Below are positions 1 to 5,657 of a DNA stretch of 7,550 bases, in pieces. The stretch's first letter is position 1. Each line of letters begins with the position of its first letter. Source of the DNA: an uncultured Ruminococcus sp. (GTDB taxonomy: Bacteria; Bacillota; Clostridia; Oscillospirales; Ruminococcaceae); contig CALESG010000033.1 of the NCBI GenBank assembly GCA_937907215.1, positions 1-7,550 of the forward strand, written 5' to 3'. Below the pieces are notes generated by a model that saw nothing but the letters and a program-made list of their open reading frames with translations, searched no databases and was not told the origin of the DNA. The translations under genes and the position numbers were made by a program.

Positions 1-20
1 AAAAAGAGAGGTAAAAAATT

Positions 21-854
21 ATGACTACTAATATCACACCTATTGTAAAATGGGCTGGCGGAAAAACACAGCTTCTCGGAGAAATGACATCATTGCTTCC
101 GACAGAAGAATTTACTGCATATTGTGAACCATTTCTGGGTGGCGGCGCAATGCTGTTTTGTATTCAACCTGGAGTTGCGTACATCAATGACATCAATTCA
201 GGATTGATGAATGTGTATAACGTCATCAAATATTATCCTGAAGCTCTAATTGCAGAACTCAGCGGATATGAAAACACTGCTGAATTCTACGCCAAAATCA
301 GAGGCCTTGACAGAGATTTTGAACGTTTTGCTGCACTTTCCGCAGTACAGCAGGCTGCAAGGTTTATTTATCTGAATAAGACCTGCTTCAATGGATTATA
401 TCGTGAAAACAGACAAGGACAGTTTAATGTTTCCTACGGAAAATACAAGAATCCAAATTTTGTGAATGCTTCAGGGATTCGTTCTATGAGCCAATATTTC
501 AATTCTGCAAATATTATTTTTACATCTATAGACTTTTCACTGGTTTTAAACAATCTGCCCTCAGGAACGTTTGTATATCTTGACCCACCGTATGACCCTG
601 TTTCTGAAACAGCAAACTTTACAAATTACACGAGATATGGTTTTACCAAAGAAGACCACAAGTGTCTACGTGAATGCTGTGATGCATTGACTGCAAGGGG
701 AATTAAGTTTATGCTTTCAAACTCCGACACTGACTTTATTCGCAGTCTATATGCTGGATATGATATCACAGAAGTTTTTGCAAAGCGTTTTATCAACTGC
801 AATGGAAATGGTCGAGGTGCTGTGAAAGAACTTATTATACGAAATTATACATAA
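21..854 (+). CDS. dam: D12-class DNA adenine N6-methyltransferase (Dam/DpnM-like)
   Basis: The protein transfers a methyl group from S-adenosylmethionine to the N6 of adenine in DNA. Visible motifs are the N-terminal WAGGK (residues 11-15), the SAM-binding motif CEPFLGGGAMLF (35-46), the family segment YLNKTCFNGLYREN (117-130), the catalytic DPPY (188-191), SNSD (233-236) and the C-terminal RFINCNGNGRGAVKEL segment (256-271). Their order (SAM site before DPPY) is the alpha/Dam arrangement. The length of 277 residues matches Dam (278 in E. coli), so the gene is complete. A GAGAGG ribosome binding site at 6-11, 9 bases before the ATG, supports the start. GATC is the likeliest target by family, but specificity cannot be read from the sequence. 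No restriction endonuclease gene is seen here, so it is an orphan or its partner lies left of the window. It converges on the - strand row of genes. The symbol is assigned by family only. Confidence 0.93.
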   Translation: MTTNITPIVKWAGGKTQLLGEMTSLLPTEEFTAYCEPFLGGGAMLFCIQPGVAYINDINSGLMNVYNVIKYYPEALIAELSGYENTAEFYAKIRGLDRDFERFAALSAVQQAARFIYLNKTCFNGLYRENRQGQFNVSYGKYKNPNFVNASGIRSMSQYFNSANIIFTSIDFSLVLNNLPSGTFVYLDPPYDPVSETANFTNYTRYGFTKEDHKCLRECCDALTARGIKFMLSNSDTDFIRSLYAGYDITEVFAKRFINCNGNGRGAVKELIIRNYT

Positions 855-873
855 AAATTTTAACCTCATATAT

Positions 874-904
874 CAAAAGGCAGAGTGCTTAGTTGTACTC
901 TGCC
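874..904 (-). terminator. Hairpin terminator between convergent genes
   Basis: A 10-base-pair stem (879-888 with 895-904, one G-T pair, loop TTAGTT) is followed on the - strand by a short TTTTG tract at 878-874. It lies 29 bases past the stop of the phosphatase-like gene and 24 bases past the stop of the methylase. It probably ends the long - strand transcript. The + strand exit (TGATTGTTGTC) is only moderately T-rich, so termination of the methylase transcript is less certain. Confidence 0.7.
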
Positions 905-933
905 TGATTGTTGTCTATACCATAATATCACAA

Positions 934-1425
934 CTAAAATTTTCTCACGTTTGTTGCCTGTGCAGATAAGTTTTTCTTGTATTTTTTCAGTGCATCAGAT
1001 ATCTTATGATACACTACCTGATTCGGATAACGTCTATAATCTGCAAAAACAGAAATTCCAGTATGATAAAAATGTTCCAGAATCGCAGCAGCACAACCGG
1101 CACTCCTGCTCTGACCATATTCACACTGACAGATAATATCCATTCCACTGCTATATGCGTGATAAACAAATTCTGCTATTTTATCAGCTTCAGAAAAGTA
1201 AGTATCATAGGTATATCCTCTGTCTTTAAGGACTTCTAAATCAAGATCGTCAAGTTCACTGTAAAAAACATGGTCGCATACACCACTGTAATCCACATGC
1301 GTGTAATCCTTATCAATTCGCTTGATTGCTGGGTCGTAAAAGCTGATAACTGCTGTGTTTGCAGGAAATTTATCATTAGAAATAATTGCTTCAATTTCTT
1401 CTCTGGAATAAACAGTTATATGCAT
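934..1425 (-). CDS. Dual-specificity/tyrosine phosphatase-like protein (Cx5R)
   Basis: This is a cysteine-based phosphatase-fold protein of 163 residues. The signature CEYGQSRSAG (101-110) is the phosphate-binding loop Cx5R(S/T): C101 would be the nucleophile and R107 the phosphate-binding arginine. It sits after a hydrophobic strand (MDIICQ) and before a helix (GCAAAILEHFY), as in dual-specificity phosphatases. D59/D60 in YSELDDLD is a candidate general acid, placed correctly upstream. The residue before the cysteine is Gln instead of the common His. The substrate is unknown: it could be a phosphoprotein, a nucleotide or a phosphorylated RNA end. There is no signal peptide, so it should be cytoplasmic. 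An AGGAG ribosome binding site about 9 bases before the ATG supports the start. It is the last gene of the - strand row, 33 bases after the preceding stop and just before the terminator hairpin. Confidence 0.75.
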   Translation of the reverse strand: MHITVYSREEIEAIISNDKFPANTAVISFYDPAIKRIDKDYTHVDYSGVCDHVFYSELDDLDLEVLKDRGYTYDTYFSEADKIAEFVYHAYSSGMDIICQCEYGQSRSAGCAAAILEHFYHTGISVFADYRRYPNQVVYHKISDALKKYKKNLSAQATNVRKF

Positions 1426-1458
1426 AAAATTTCTCCTATCAATTTACATTTCTTTCGT

Positions 1459-1788
1459 CTACCTATCCAGATAACACCTATAATGCTCACTGTAATCATA
1501 GCACACACAAACATCAGTAAAAATTTCAAAGTCGTTCTTGATACTCTTAATGTAAACGGAATCAATATTCGGATTCATATAAATGACTGGCTTTCCCTTA
1601 TTCGTAATCTCAACCCTTCCCCTCGGATAGTAATTGTACGGCTTATTACATCCTTTCGGTTTTACGAATTCCCATAGCTTTTTATGGTTATAAGTATCAC
1701 CTGATTTGGCAATACCATCTGTTTGTGTTCCGTCAAATGGAAAGGAATACAACTTACCATCTATAATCCAGAATACGCCCTTAAACAT
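1459..1788 (-). CDS. Hypothetical protein, translationally coupled to the upstream gene
   Basis: I do not recognise a characterised family. The 109-residue protein is soluble, without signal peptide or membrane segment, and rich in aromatic residues. The segments YNYYPRGRVEI (51-61) and KPVIYMNPNID (66-76) look like conserved beta-strand blocks, and the end (DYSEHYRCYLDR) is also aromatic-rich. From memory, similar small proteins occur in accessory regions of gut clostridia; none that I can name has a known function. The ATG (1788-1786) directly abuts the TAA stop of the preceding gene (1791-1789), giving TAAATG, and its AGAGGG ribosome binding site lies inside the end of that gene. Translation of the two is therefore very likely coupled. 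The pairing suggests a shared complex or fixed stoichiometry, but this is inference. Confidence 0.75.
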   Translation of the reverse strand: MFKGVFWIIDGKLYSFPFDGTQTDGIAKSGDTYNHKKLWEFVKPKGCNKPYNYYPRGRVEITNKGKPVIYMNPNIDSVYIKSIKNDFEIFTDVCVCYDYSEHYRCYLDR

Positions 1789-2472
1789 TTACCCTCTTCT
1801 CTGAACCATTGCATTATACAATCCATTCAGCAATGTAATCTTGCTAAGAACCTCTTTTGCAATATTTTCTTCCGACAATCTTTCATCATCAATTTTATAT
1901 GTATAACTGATGAATGATTCCATTCCATCTTTATCATGAGCGATCAGCCAATCACAGAATTCAGCAGTATCATTATTATCAATTTCAAATTCAAAACCAC
2001 CAATAACCCACTTCATTCCATAACCCTTAATTTTTTTCAATTCTGATTCTATAGCAGTTCTATTCTTTGCAATTGTCTTACAAATCTGCAAACGGTCATA
2101 ATCGCCCTTTCTACCAAGAAACAAACTAATTTCAAAACCCTTTCTGTCAAACAAACCATACTGTATGCAGGCATGTTTTGTAAAGCCGTAATCAAATTCT
2201 TTATATGGAGCAATTTCCTCCGGTTTCTTGCCATATCTGACAAGCAGCCATGAATTGATCTTTCCGTTAAAGCGGTTAGGTTCAATTTTTGTGGTAATAT
2301 GATTCTTATTTTCGTGGCAACTCAGTCCCAGCTTTACAACGTCACCATAAATCATTTCATGCAGTTTCAGCATTTTGTTTTGAAGTCTTTTTCGTTCTTT
2401 GATCATTTCTGTGCTTTTATTAGCTGAATTTTCCTCTGTAAATATCATATAATCAACGTTTGTAAAATACAT
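1789..2472 (-). CDS. Hypothetical 227-residue protein
   Basis: No family is recognised. An N-terminal charged helix (about residues 17-42, with MIKERKRLQNKMLKLHEMIYG) may form a short coiled coil. The centre has alternating strand-like segments: SWLLVRYGKKPEEI, then FDYGFTKHACIQYGLFDRKGFEISLFLGR with several aromatic and basic residues. A negatively charged C-terminal half carries KWVIGGFEFEIDNNDT and ends in basic QRRG. It has no signal peptide or membrane segment, so it is cytoplasmic. The stop codon TAG of the preceding phosphoesterase gene (2486-2484) overlaps this gene's TAGGAG ribosome binding site, 9 bases before the ATG; this fixes the start and indicates one transcript. Its stop codon abuts the next gene's ATG. 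Possible roles include nucleic-acid binding, but nothing in the sequence proves this. Confidence 0.78.
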   Translation of the reverse strand: MYFTNVDYMIFTEENSANKSTEMIKERKRLQNKMLKLHEMIYGDVVKLGLSCHENKNHITTKIEPNRFNGKINSWLLVRYGKKPEEIAPYKEFDYGFTKHACIQYGLFDRKGFEISLFLGRKGDYDRLQICKTIAKNRTAIESELKKIKGYGMKWVIGGFEFEIDNNDTAEFCDWLIAHDKDGMESFISYTYKIDDERLSEENIAKEVLSKITLLNGLYNAMVQRRG

Positions 2473-2483
2473 TTTAAATTCTC

Positions 2484-3206
2484 CTATCTGTTTCCTCTGG
2501 GATACGCTCTTTCAATACCAGTATCCGTAAGTTTTACAATATCATTATAAATCAGTATATGTTTTTTGTCATACCAACCGGAGTGATGATAATGACCTGA
2601 AAACCATAGTTTAAAATTCATTTTCTCATCAAGCTCATCAAAAAAATCTGTCAATATGTTTGACTTATAATTTGTATCCAAAAACAAATCCTCTTGTATG
2701 CGGCTTGGCAGCGAATGCGTAATCACGATATCTGCATTCCAGTTTGCAGATTCCAGTACCTGTCGTCCGTACTCAATTTCTTTCTCATTTGGCAATTCTT
2801 CTTCCCACATGGTAACGCCAAGTTTTCGATATTGCTTATCATGACTTTCCGCACCACCAAATGCAAAGATACGTTTCCCATCAATTTCAAACAGACTTCC
2901 TCTGCAAAGATGAAAAATATTGTCTGTGATTTTTCGAATCTTGCCGCCATGCCACTCCGCTATCGGATACTCTTTCAGCATATCGAAATTCTCATGATTG
3001 CCGTCTATCCACAGCGTTGTCCAAGACTTTTTGTCAAGCCATTTCAGCCAGTTTTTTTCTTCTTCGGAATCACACCAACGCAAGCCGAAATCACCGCAGA
3101 TAATTACATAATCCGAACGTGTAAGTTCATTTTGCATAGTAAAGCAGCTCGTAGAAAATTTGTGTATGTCATGATGTCCATGCAAATCGCCTGTGATAAA
3201 AATCAT
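2484..3206 (-). CDS. Calcineurin-like metallophosphoesterase
   Basis: This is a dinuclear-metal phosphoesterase of 240 residues. All the metal-ligand blocks of the family are visible in order: GDLHG (6-10, D7 and H9), GDFG (38-41, D39), GNHE (69-72, N70 and H71), an ITHS histidine (H164) and GHYHH (204-208, H205 and H207). The fold starts at the first residues, so there is no leader peptide and the enzyme is cytoplasmic. The family hydrolyses phosphomonoesters or phosphodiesters in proteins, nucleotides or nucleic acids, and the motifs do not tell which. Lengths of about 220-260 are usual. An AGGAG site at 3219-3215, 8 bases before the ATG and 2 bases after the stop of the NADAR-DnaB gene, fixes the start. 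Sitting directly downstream of a NADAR domain, it could process a phosphorylated or ADP-ribose-derived product, but this is only an inference from context. Confidence 0.9.
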   Translation of the reverse strand: MIFITGDLHGHHDIHKFSTSCFTMQNELTRSDYVIICGDFGLRWCDSEEEKNWLKWLDKKSWTTLWIDGNHENFDMLKEYPIAEWHGGKIRKITDNIFHLCRGSLFEIDGKRIFAFGGAESHDKQYRKLGVTMWEEELPNEKEIEYGRQVLESANWNADIVITHSLPSRIQEDLFLDTNYKSNILTDFFDELDEKMNFKLWFSGHYHHSGWYDKKHILIYNDIVKLTDTGIERAYPRGNR

Positions 3207-3221
3207 ATAATCAGCTCCTAA

Positions 3222-4355
3222 TTACACTTCATTATTTGATTGTAATACTTTGAAATCAAGTTGGCAGTTCAATGGAATCGTTCCGATTTCTCCATATCTG
3301 TTTTTAGCAATAATGCATTCGATTGTGTTATCAAAATGATAGTAAGATGGTTCATTGAATTTCGGATAAGAATCCCGATAAAGAAACATAACAGTATCTA
3401 CAAATTGTTCAATACCTAAATCTTCTCTGAAATCCTGCAATATTGGATGACGATCAGTGCGATTATCTATTCCTCTACTAAGTTGAGATAATATAACTAT
3501 AGGAACATTTAGTTCCTGTGAAAGTTTCTTTAATGCGGAGCCAATATCCATAAACTGATGAACTCGATTCTTTTCCTCTGATTCAGACTGTATCAACTCC
3601 AAGTAGTCTATAATGACTAAATCTATATTTCCCAAACTTTGCAGTTTTTCTTTCATCTGTGATACTGTAAGAGGAATATCATCAATAATATGTATGGATG
3701 ATTTATCTTGTATGTTATATTTGACATATGCCTGTTTTTCAGACATTTCAAATGAAAAGTAAACAACATTTTTGTTGTAATGCTCTGCTTCATATATTGC
3801 AATATTCATTGCAATAGTTGTTTTGCCCACACACGGACGTGCAGCTAATGCAATGAGAGCAGGTCTGTTTAGATGTGATGTTATTTTTTCTAAGTTTTCT
3901 ATATGCATATATTTGGTTCTATTCGTATGGCGTATATGCATCAGTATTTTTCCAAGCCAATTCTCACCCTCTTTTGTGCTGCACTTCTCACAGGTACAAT
4001 TTCCCCAGCGATTGTCATGCCAGTGATTGCCCTCTTCCAAACGAGCATCACCGGTAGCTTCTAACATTTCAGCCAGTTCCGGTACAGCGAACTTTGCACG
4101 AAGAATGTCCATCATAATATCATAGGAAATCTCGTCCCAGTTTTTCGGAAGATTGGGTTCTTTCTTGCCCATTTGTTTTGCTCTGACAGGATTTTTCTGA
4201 AGTGTATACTTGATCCTGTCTGCATCTGAGGAACATTTCTGCGCCTGAAACGCTGCCTCTGCATTGGGATATACCAGCCCCTTATATGTAAAAGGGTGCT
4301 GATAAAAGTTTGAGAGAAAATGATATTCTCCTCTGAACGTTGTAATCTTGTTCAT
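3222..4355 (-). CDS. NADAR domain fused to DnaB-like RecA ATPase (full-length)
   Basis: Residues 1-150 form a NADAR (DUF1768) domain: FRGEYHFLSNFYQHPF (8-22), YPNAEAAFQAQK (29-40) and the closing NWLGKILMHIR (132-142). Members of this family remove ADP-ribose from guanine in nucleic acids (the NADAR antitoxins of DarT1) or act on ADP-ribosyl nucleotides. Residues 155-377 resemble the DnaB C-terminal ATPase: Walker A ARPCVGKTT (172-180), FSFEM (200-204), Walker B LVIIDYLELI (246-255), SQLSRG (290-295), the DnaB block ILQDFREDLGIEQFVD (305-320) and KNRYGEIG (351-358) with the arginine-finger region. The DnaB N-terminal primase-binding domain is absent, and the stretch between FSFEM and the IDD strand is about 29 residues shorter than in Bacillus DnaB-type helicases. 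The start has an AAAGGGAG site 9 bases upstream. The first 216 codons are duplicated upstream. A DNA-bound ATPase carrying an ADP-ribose hydrolase is the likeliest role (inference). Confidence 0.88.
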   Translation of the reverse strand: MNKITTFRGEYHFLSNFYQHPFTYKGLVYPNAEAAFQAQKCSSDADRIKYTLQKNPVRAKQMGKKEPNLPKNWDEISYDIMMDILRAKFAVPELAEMLEATGDARLEEGNHWHDNRWGNCTCEKCSTKEGENWLGKILMHIRHTNRTKYMHIENLEKITSHLNRPALIALAARPCVGKTTIAMNIAIYEAEHYNKNVVYFSFEMSEKQAYVKYNIQDKSSIHIIDDIPLTVSQMKEKLQSLGNIDLVIIDYLELIQSESEEKNRVHQFMDIGSALKKLSQELNVPIVILSQLSRGIDNRTDRHPILQDFREDLGIEQFVDTVMFLYRDSYPKFNEPSYYHFDNTIECIIAKNRYGEIGTIPLNCQLDFKVLQSNNEV

Positions 4356-4380
4356 TGTAATTACTCCCTTTCTTAATCCA
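3707..4380. repeat. 674-bp perfect tandem direct repeat, copy A (downstream)
   Basis: This unit is identical to 4381-5054 at a constant offset of 674 and abuts it without a gap. It runs from codon 216 of the NADAR-DnaB gene through its start codon and ribosome binding site to the last 8 bases (TGGATTAA on the - strand) copied from the end of the upstream gene. Because the unit includes the ribosome binding site, the full-length gene is expressed from this copy. Reading across the left edge continues into the rest of the ATPase domain. Confidence 0.95.
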
Positions 4381-5029
4381 CTTGTATGTTATATTTGACA
4401 TATGCCTGTTTTTCAGACATTTCAAATGAAAAGTAAACAACATTTTTGTTGTAATGCTCTGCTTCATATATTGCAATATTCATTGCAATAGTTGTTTTGC
4501 CCACACACGGACGTGCAGCTAATGCAATGAGAGCAGGTCTGTTTAGATGTGATGTTATTTTTTCTAAGTTTTCTATATGCATATATTTGGTTCTATTCGT
4601 ATGGCGTATATGCATCAGTATTTTTCCAAGCCAATTCTCACCCTCTTTTGTGCTGCACTTCTCACAGGTACAATTTCCCCAGCGATTGTCATGCCAGTGA
4701 TTGCCCTCTTCCAAACGAGCATCACCGGTAGCTTCTAACATTTCAGCCAGTTCCGGTACAGCGAACTTTGCACGAAGAATGTCCATCATAATATCATAGG
4801 AAATCTCGTCCCAGTTTTTCGGAAGATTGGGTTCTTTCTTGCCCATTTGTTTTGCTCTGACAGGATTTTTCTGAAGTGTATACTTGATCCTGTCTGCATC
4901 TGAGGAACATTTCTGCGCCTGAAACGCTGCCTCTGCATTGGGATATACCAGCCCCTTATATGTAAAAGGGTGCTGATAAAAGTTTGAGAGAAAATGATAT
5001 TCTCCTCTGAACGTTGTAATCTTGTTCAT
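4373..5029 (-). CDS. Truncated duplicate of the NADAR-DnaB gene (NADAR plus P-loop)
   Basis: Residues 1-216 are identical to the downstream fusion protein; the frame then runs through the duplication junction into VD and a stop, giving 218 residues. It keeps the whole NADAR domain (1-150), Walker A (172-180) and FSFEM (200-204), but lacks Walker B, the SQLSRG block and the arginine finger. It cannot be a working ATPase, though the NADAR part could still fold and act. The terminating GAT-TAA is a copy of the last codons of the preceding 5047-5475 gene, carried inside the duplicated unit. The ribosome binding site AAAGGGAG and start are identical to the intact copy, and the ORF ends 17 bases before the intact copy's ATG. 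It could be a recent fragment without function, a free NADAR protein made alongside the fusion, or an assembly artefact. The ORF is certain; its function is not. Confidence 0.7.
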   Translation of the reverse strand: MNKITTFRGEYHFLSNFYQHPFTYKGLVYPNAEAAFQAQKCSSDADRIKYTLQKNPVRAKQMGKKEPNLPKNWDEISYDIMMDILRAKFAVPELAEMLEATGDARLEEGNHWHDNRWGNCTCEKCSTKEGENWLGKILMHIRHTNRTKYMHIENLEKITSHLNRPALIALAARPCVGKTTIAMNIAIYEAEHYNKNVVYFSFEMSEKQAYVKYNIQVD

Positions 5030-5054
5030 TGTAATTACTCCCTTTCTTAATCCA
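4381..5054. repeat. 674-bp perfect tandem direct repeat, copy B (upstream)
   Basis: This is the second copy of the unit and ends 8 bases into the 3' end of the 5047-5475 gene, so that gene is intact. Flanking bases show no shared homology: TTTAT precedes copy A, whereas AATCCA (the end of copy A) precedes copy B, and AGCGAG follows copy B. The breakpoints are therefore exact, with no microhomology. The length is not a multiple of three (674 = 3 x 224 + 2), so the upstream frame meets a stop shortly after the junction. Confidence 0.95.
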
Positions 5055-5475
5055 AGCGAGTTAGCGACAGCACAAATGTATCACTCTGATGAATTGACAT
5101 TGGTGTCTGATAATACACAAAAATGCCATCATCACATCTGCCGAAATTATCATATCCACGGCACTCCAGACGGATTTCATTTCCGCTTTTCCAGACGTTT
5201 GCAACATACATCTTCTGACGGCTGACAACTCTGGAAACGCCATTGATATTACGTGTGCCGTCCAGTCCCCATCGGCTTCTTGCTTCACGGGTATCCGGTC
5301 GAACAATTTCCAGTATGTAGTGATGCCCTGATTCCACTGCGTTTCGTTCTATACGCCGTTCCTCGTGATGCTTTAAATGATTCAGATCAGCAGTAATGGA
5401 TTTCTGCGATGATGTTTTGTATTGTGATGTTAGCCTCTTGCTGGGTTGGAACTGTGGTGTAAGTCTTCTGCTCAT
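5047..5475 (-). CDS. Hypothetical basic protein, first gene of the NADAR row
   Basis: I do not recognise the family. The 142-residue protein has a strongly basic, Ser/Gln/Thr-rich N-terminus (SRRLTPQFQPSKRLTSQYK, residues 2-20) that looks disordered, and a charged stretch (LKHHEERRIERN, 34-45). A probable beta-rich domain follows (about 50-142), with HHYILEIVRP, KMYVANVWKSGNEIRLECRGYD and DDGIFVYYQTP. There is no signal peptide or membrane segment. A TTG at 5490 could extend the frame by five codons, but it lies on top of a GGAGG site at 5488-5484 that is ideally placed, 8 bases before the ATG at 5475; the ATG start is therefore preferred. The TAA stop at 5049-5047 is followed at once by the ribosome binding site of the NADAR copy. 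Its place in front of a NADAR gene invites a toxin guess, but no DarT/ADP-ribosyltransferase motif is visible. Confidence 0.75.
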   Translation of the reverse strand: MSRRLTPQFQPSKRLTSQYKTSSQKSITADLNHLKHHEERRIERNAVESGHHYILEIVRPDTREARSRWGLDGTRNINGVSRVVSRQKMYVANVWKSGNEIRLECRGYDNFGRCDDGIFVYYQTPMSIHQSDTFVLSLTRLD

Positions 5476-5483
5476 GAATGTTG

Positions 5484-5488
5484 CCTCC
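5484..5488 (-). promoter_or_regulatory. Ribosome binding site GGAGG deciding the 5475 start
   Basis: GGAGG on the - strand lies 8 bases from the ATG at 5475-5473. It overlaps the alternative in-frame TTG (5490-5488), so a TTG start would have no ribosome binding site of its own. The ATG is the supported start. Confidence 0.85.
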
Positions 5489-5614
5489 AATGATTAGATT
5501 TGTTTGCCTTTAAGACCGGTAAAATCATATCATACTGCCAAGCGTGTTTCCGAAGATTCGAGTGGGCTTTTGAAAATTCTCTGTTTTGTACAAATTCAAA
5601 GAAGTTAATTATGT

Positions 5615-5638
5615 AAATTATATACATAGATATAATTT
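5615..5638. repeat. AT-only inverted repeat upstream of the NADAR row
   Basis: AAATTATAT (5615-5623) and ATATAATTT (5630-5638) form a perfect 9-base inverted repeat with loop ACATAG. It lies in the 182-base gap between the 234-residue gene and the 5047-5475 gene. With no G or C in the stem it would be a poor terminator. On the - strand one arm contains TATAAT (5622-5617), so it may be an operator over a promoter for the seven-gene row, but I see no good -35 at the right distance. A half-site TTGTACAA lies nearby at 5587-5594. The rest of the gap shows nothing else I can name. Confidence 0.4.
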
Positions 5639-5657
5639 GATTATTAGATTCAAGTTT

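Noticed and set aside
885..1136. Open frame on the + strand over the phosphatase-like gene
   Set aside because: It overlaps the terminator hairpin and the better-supported - strand gene, has no ribosome binding site and has low-complexity, non-protein-like composition.
2694..3221. 175-codon open frame on the + strand opposite the phosphoesterase
   Set aside because: It is antisense to a gene with all family motifs; its translation is rich in Phe, Ile and Cys without any recognisable domain.
3707..5054. Tandem repeat as an insertion sequence or composite element
   Set aside because: There are no terminal inverted repeats, no transposase and no target-site duplication; the unit is simply part of the neighbouring genes.
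5047..5475. DarT-like ADP-ribosyltransferase partner for NADAR
   Set aside because: The protein is too short and I see none of the catalytic arrangement expected of the DarT family.
5047..5490. TTG start at 5490 for the basic protein, adding residues MEATF
   Set aside because: The TTG overlaps the GGAGG ribosome binding site that serves the ATG at 5475; the ATG has ideal spacing.
5615..5638. Intrinsic terminator for the 5658-6362 gene
   Set aside because: The stem is entirely A/T and not followed by a clear T tract on the - strand; kept only as an inverted repeat.
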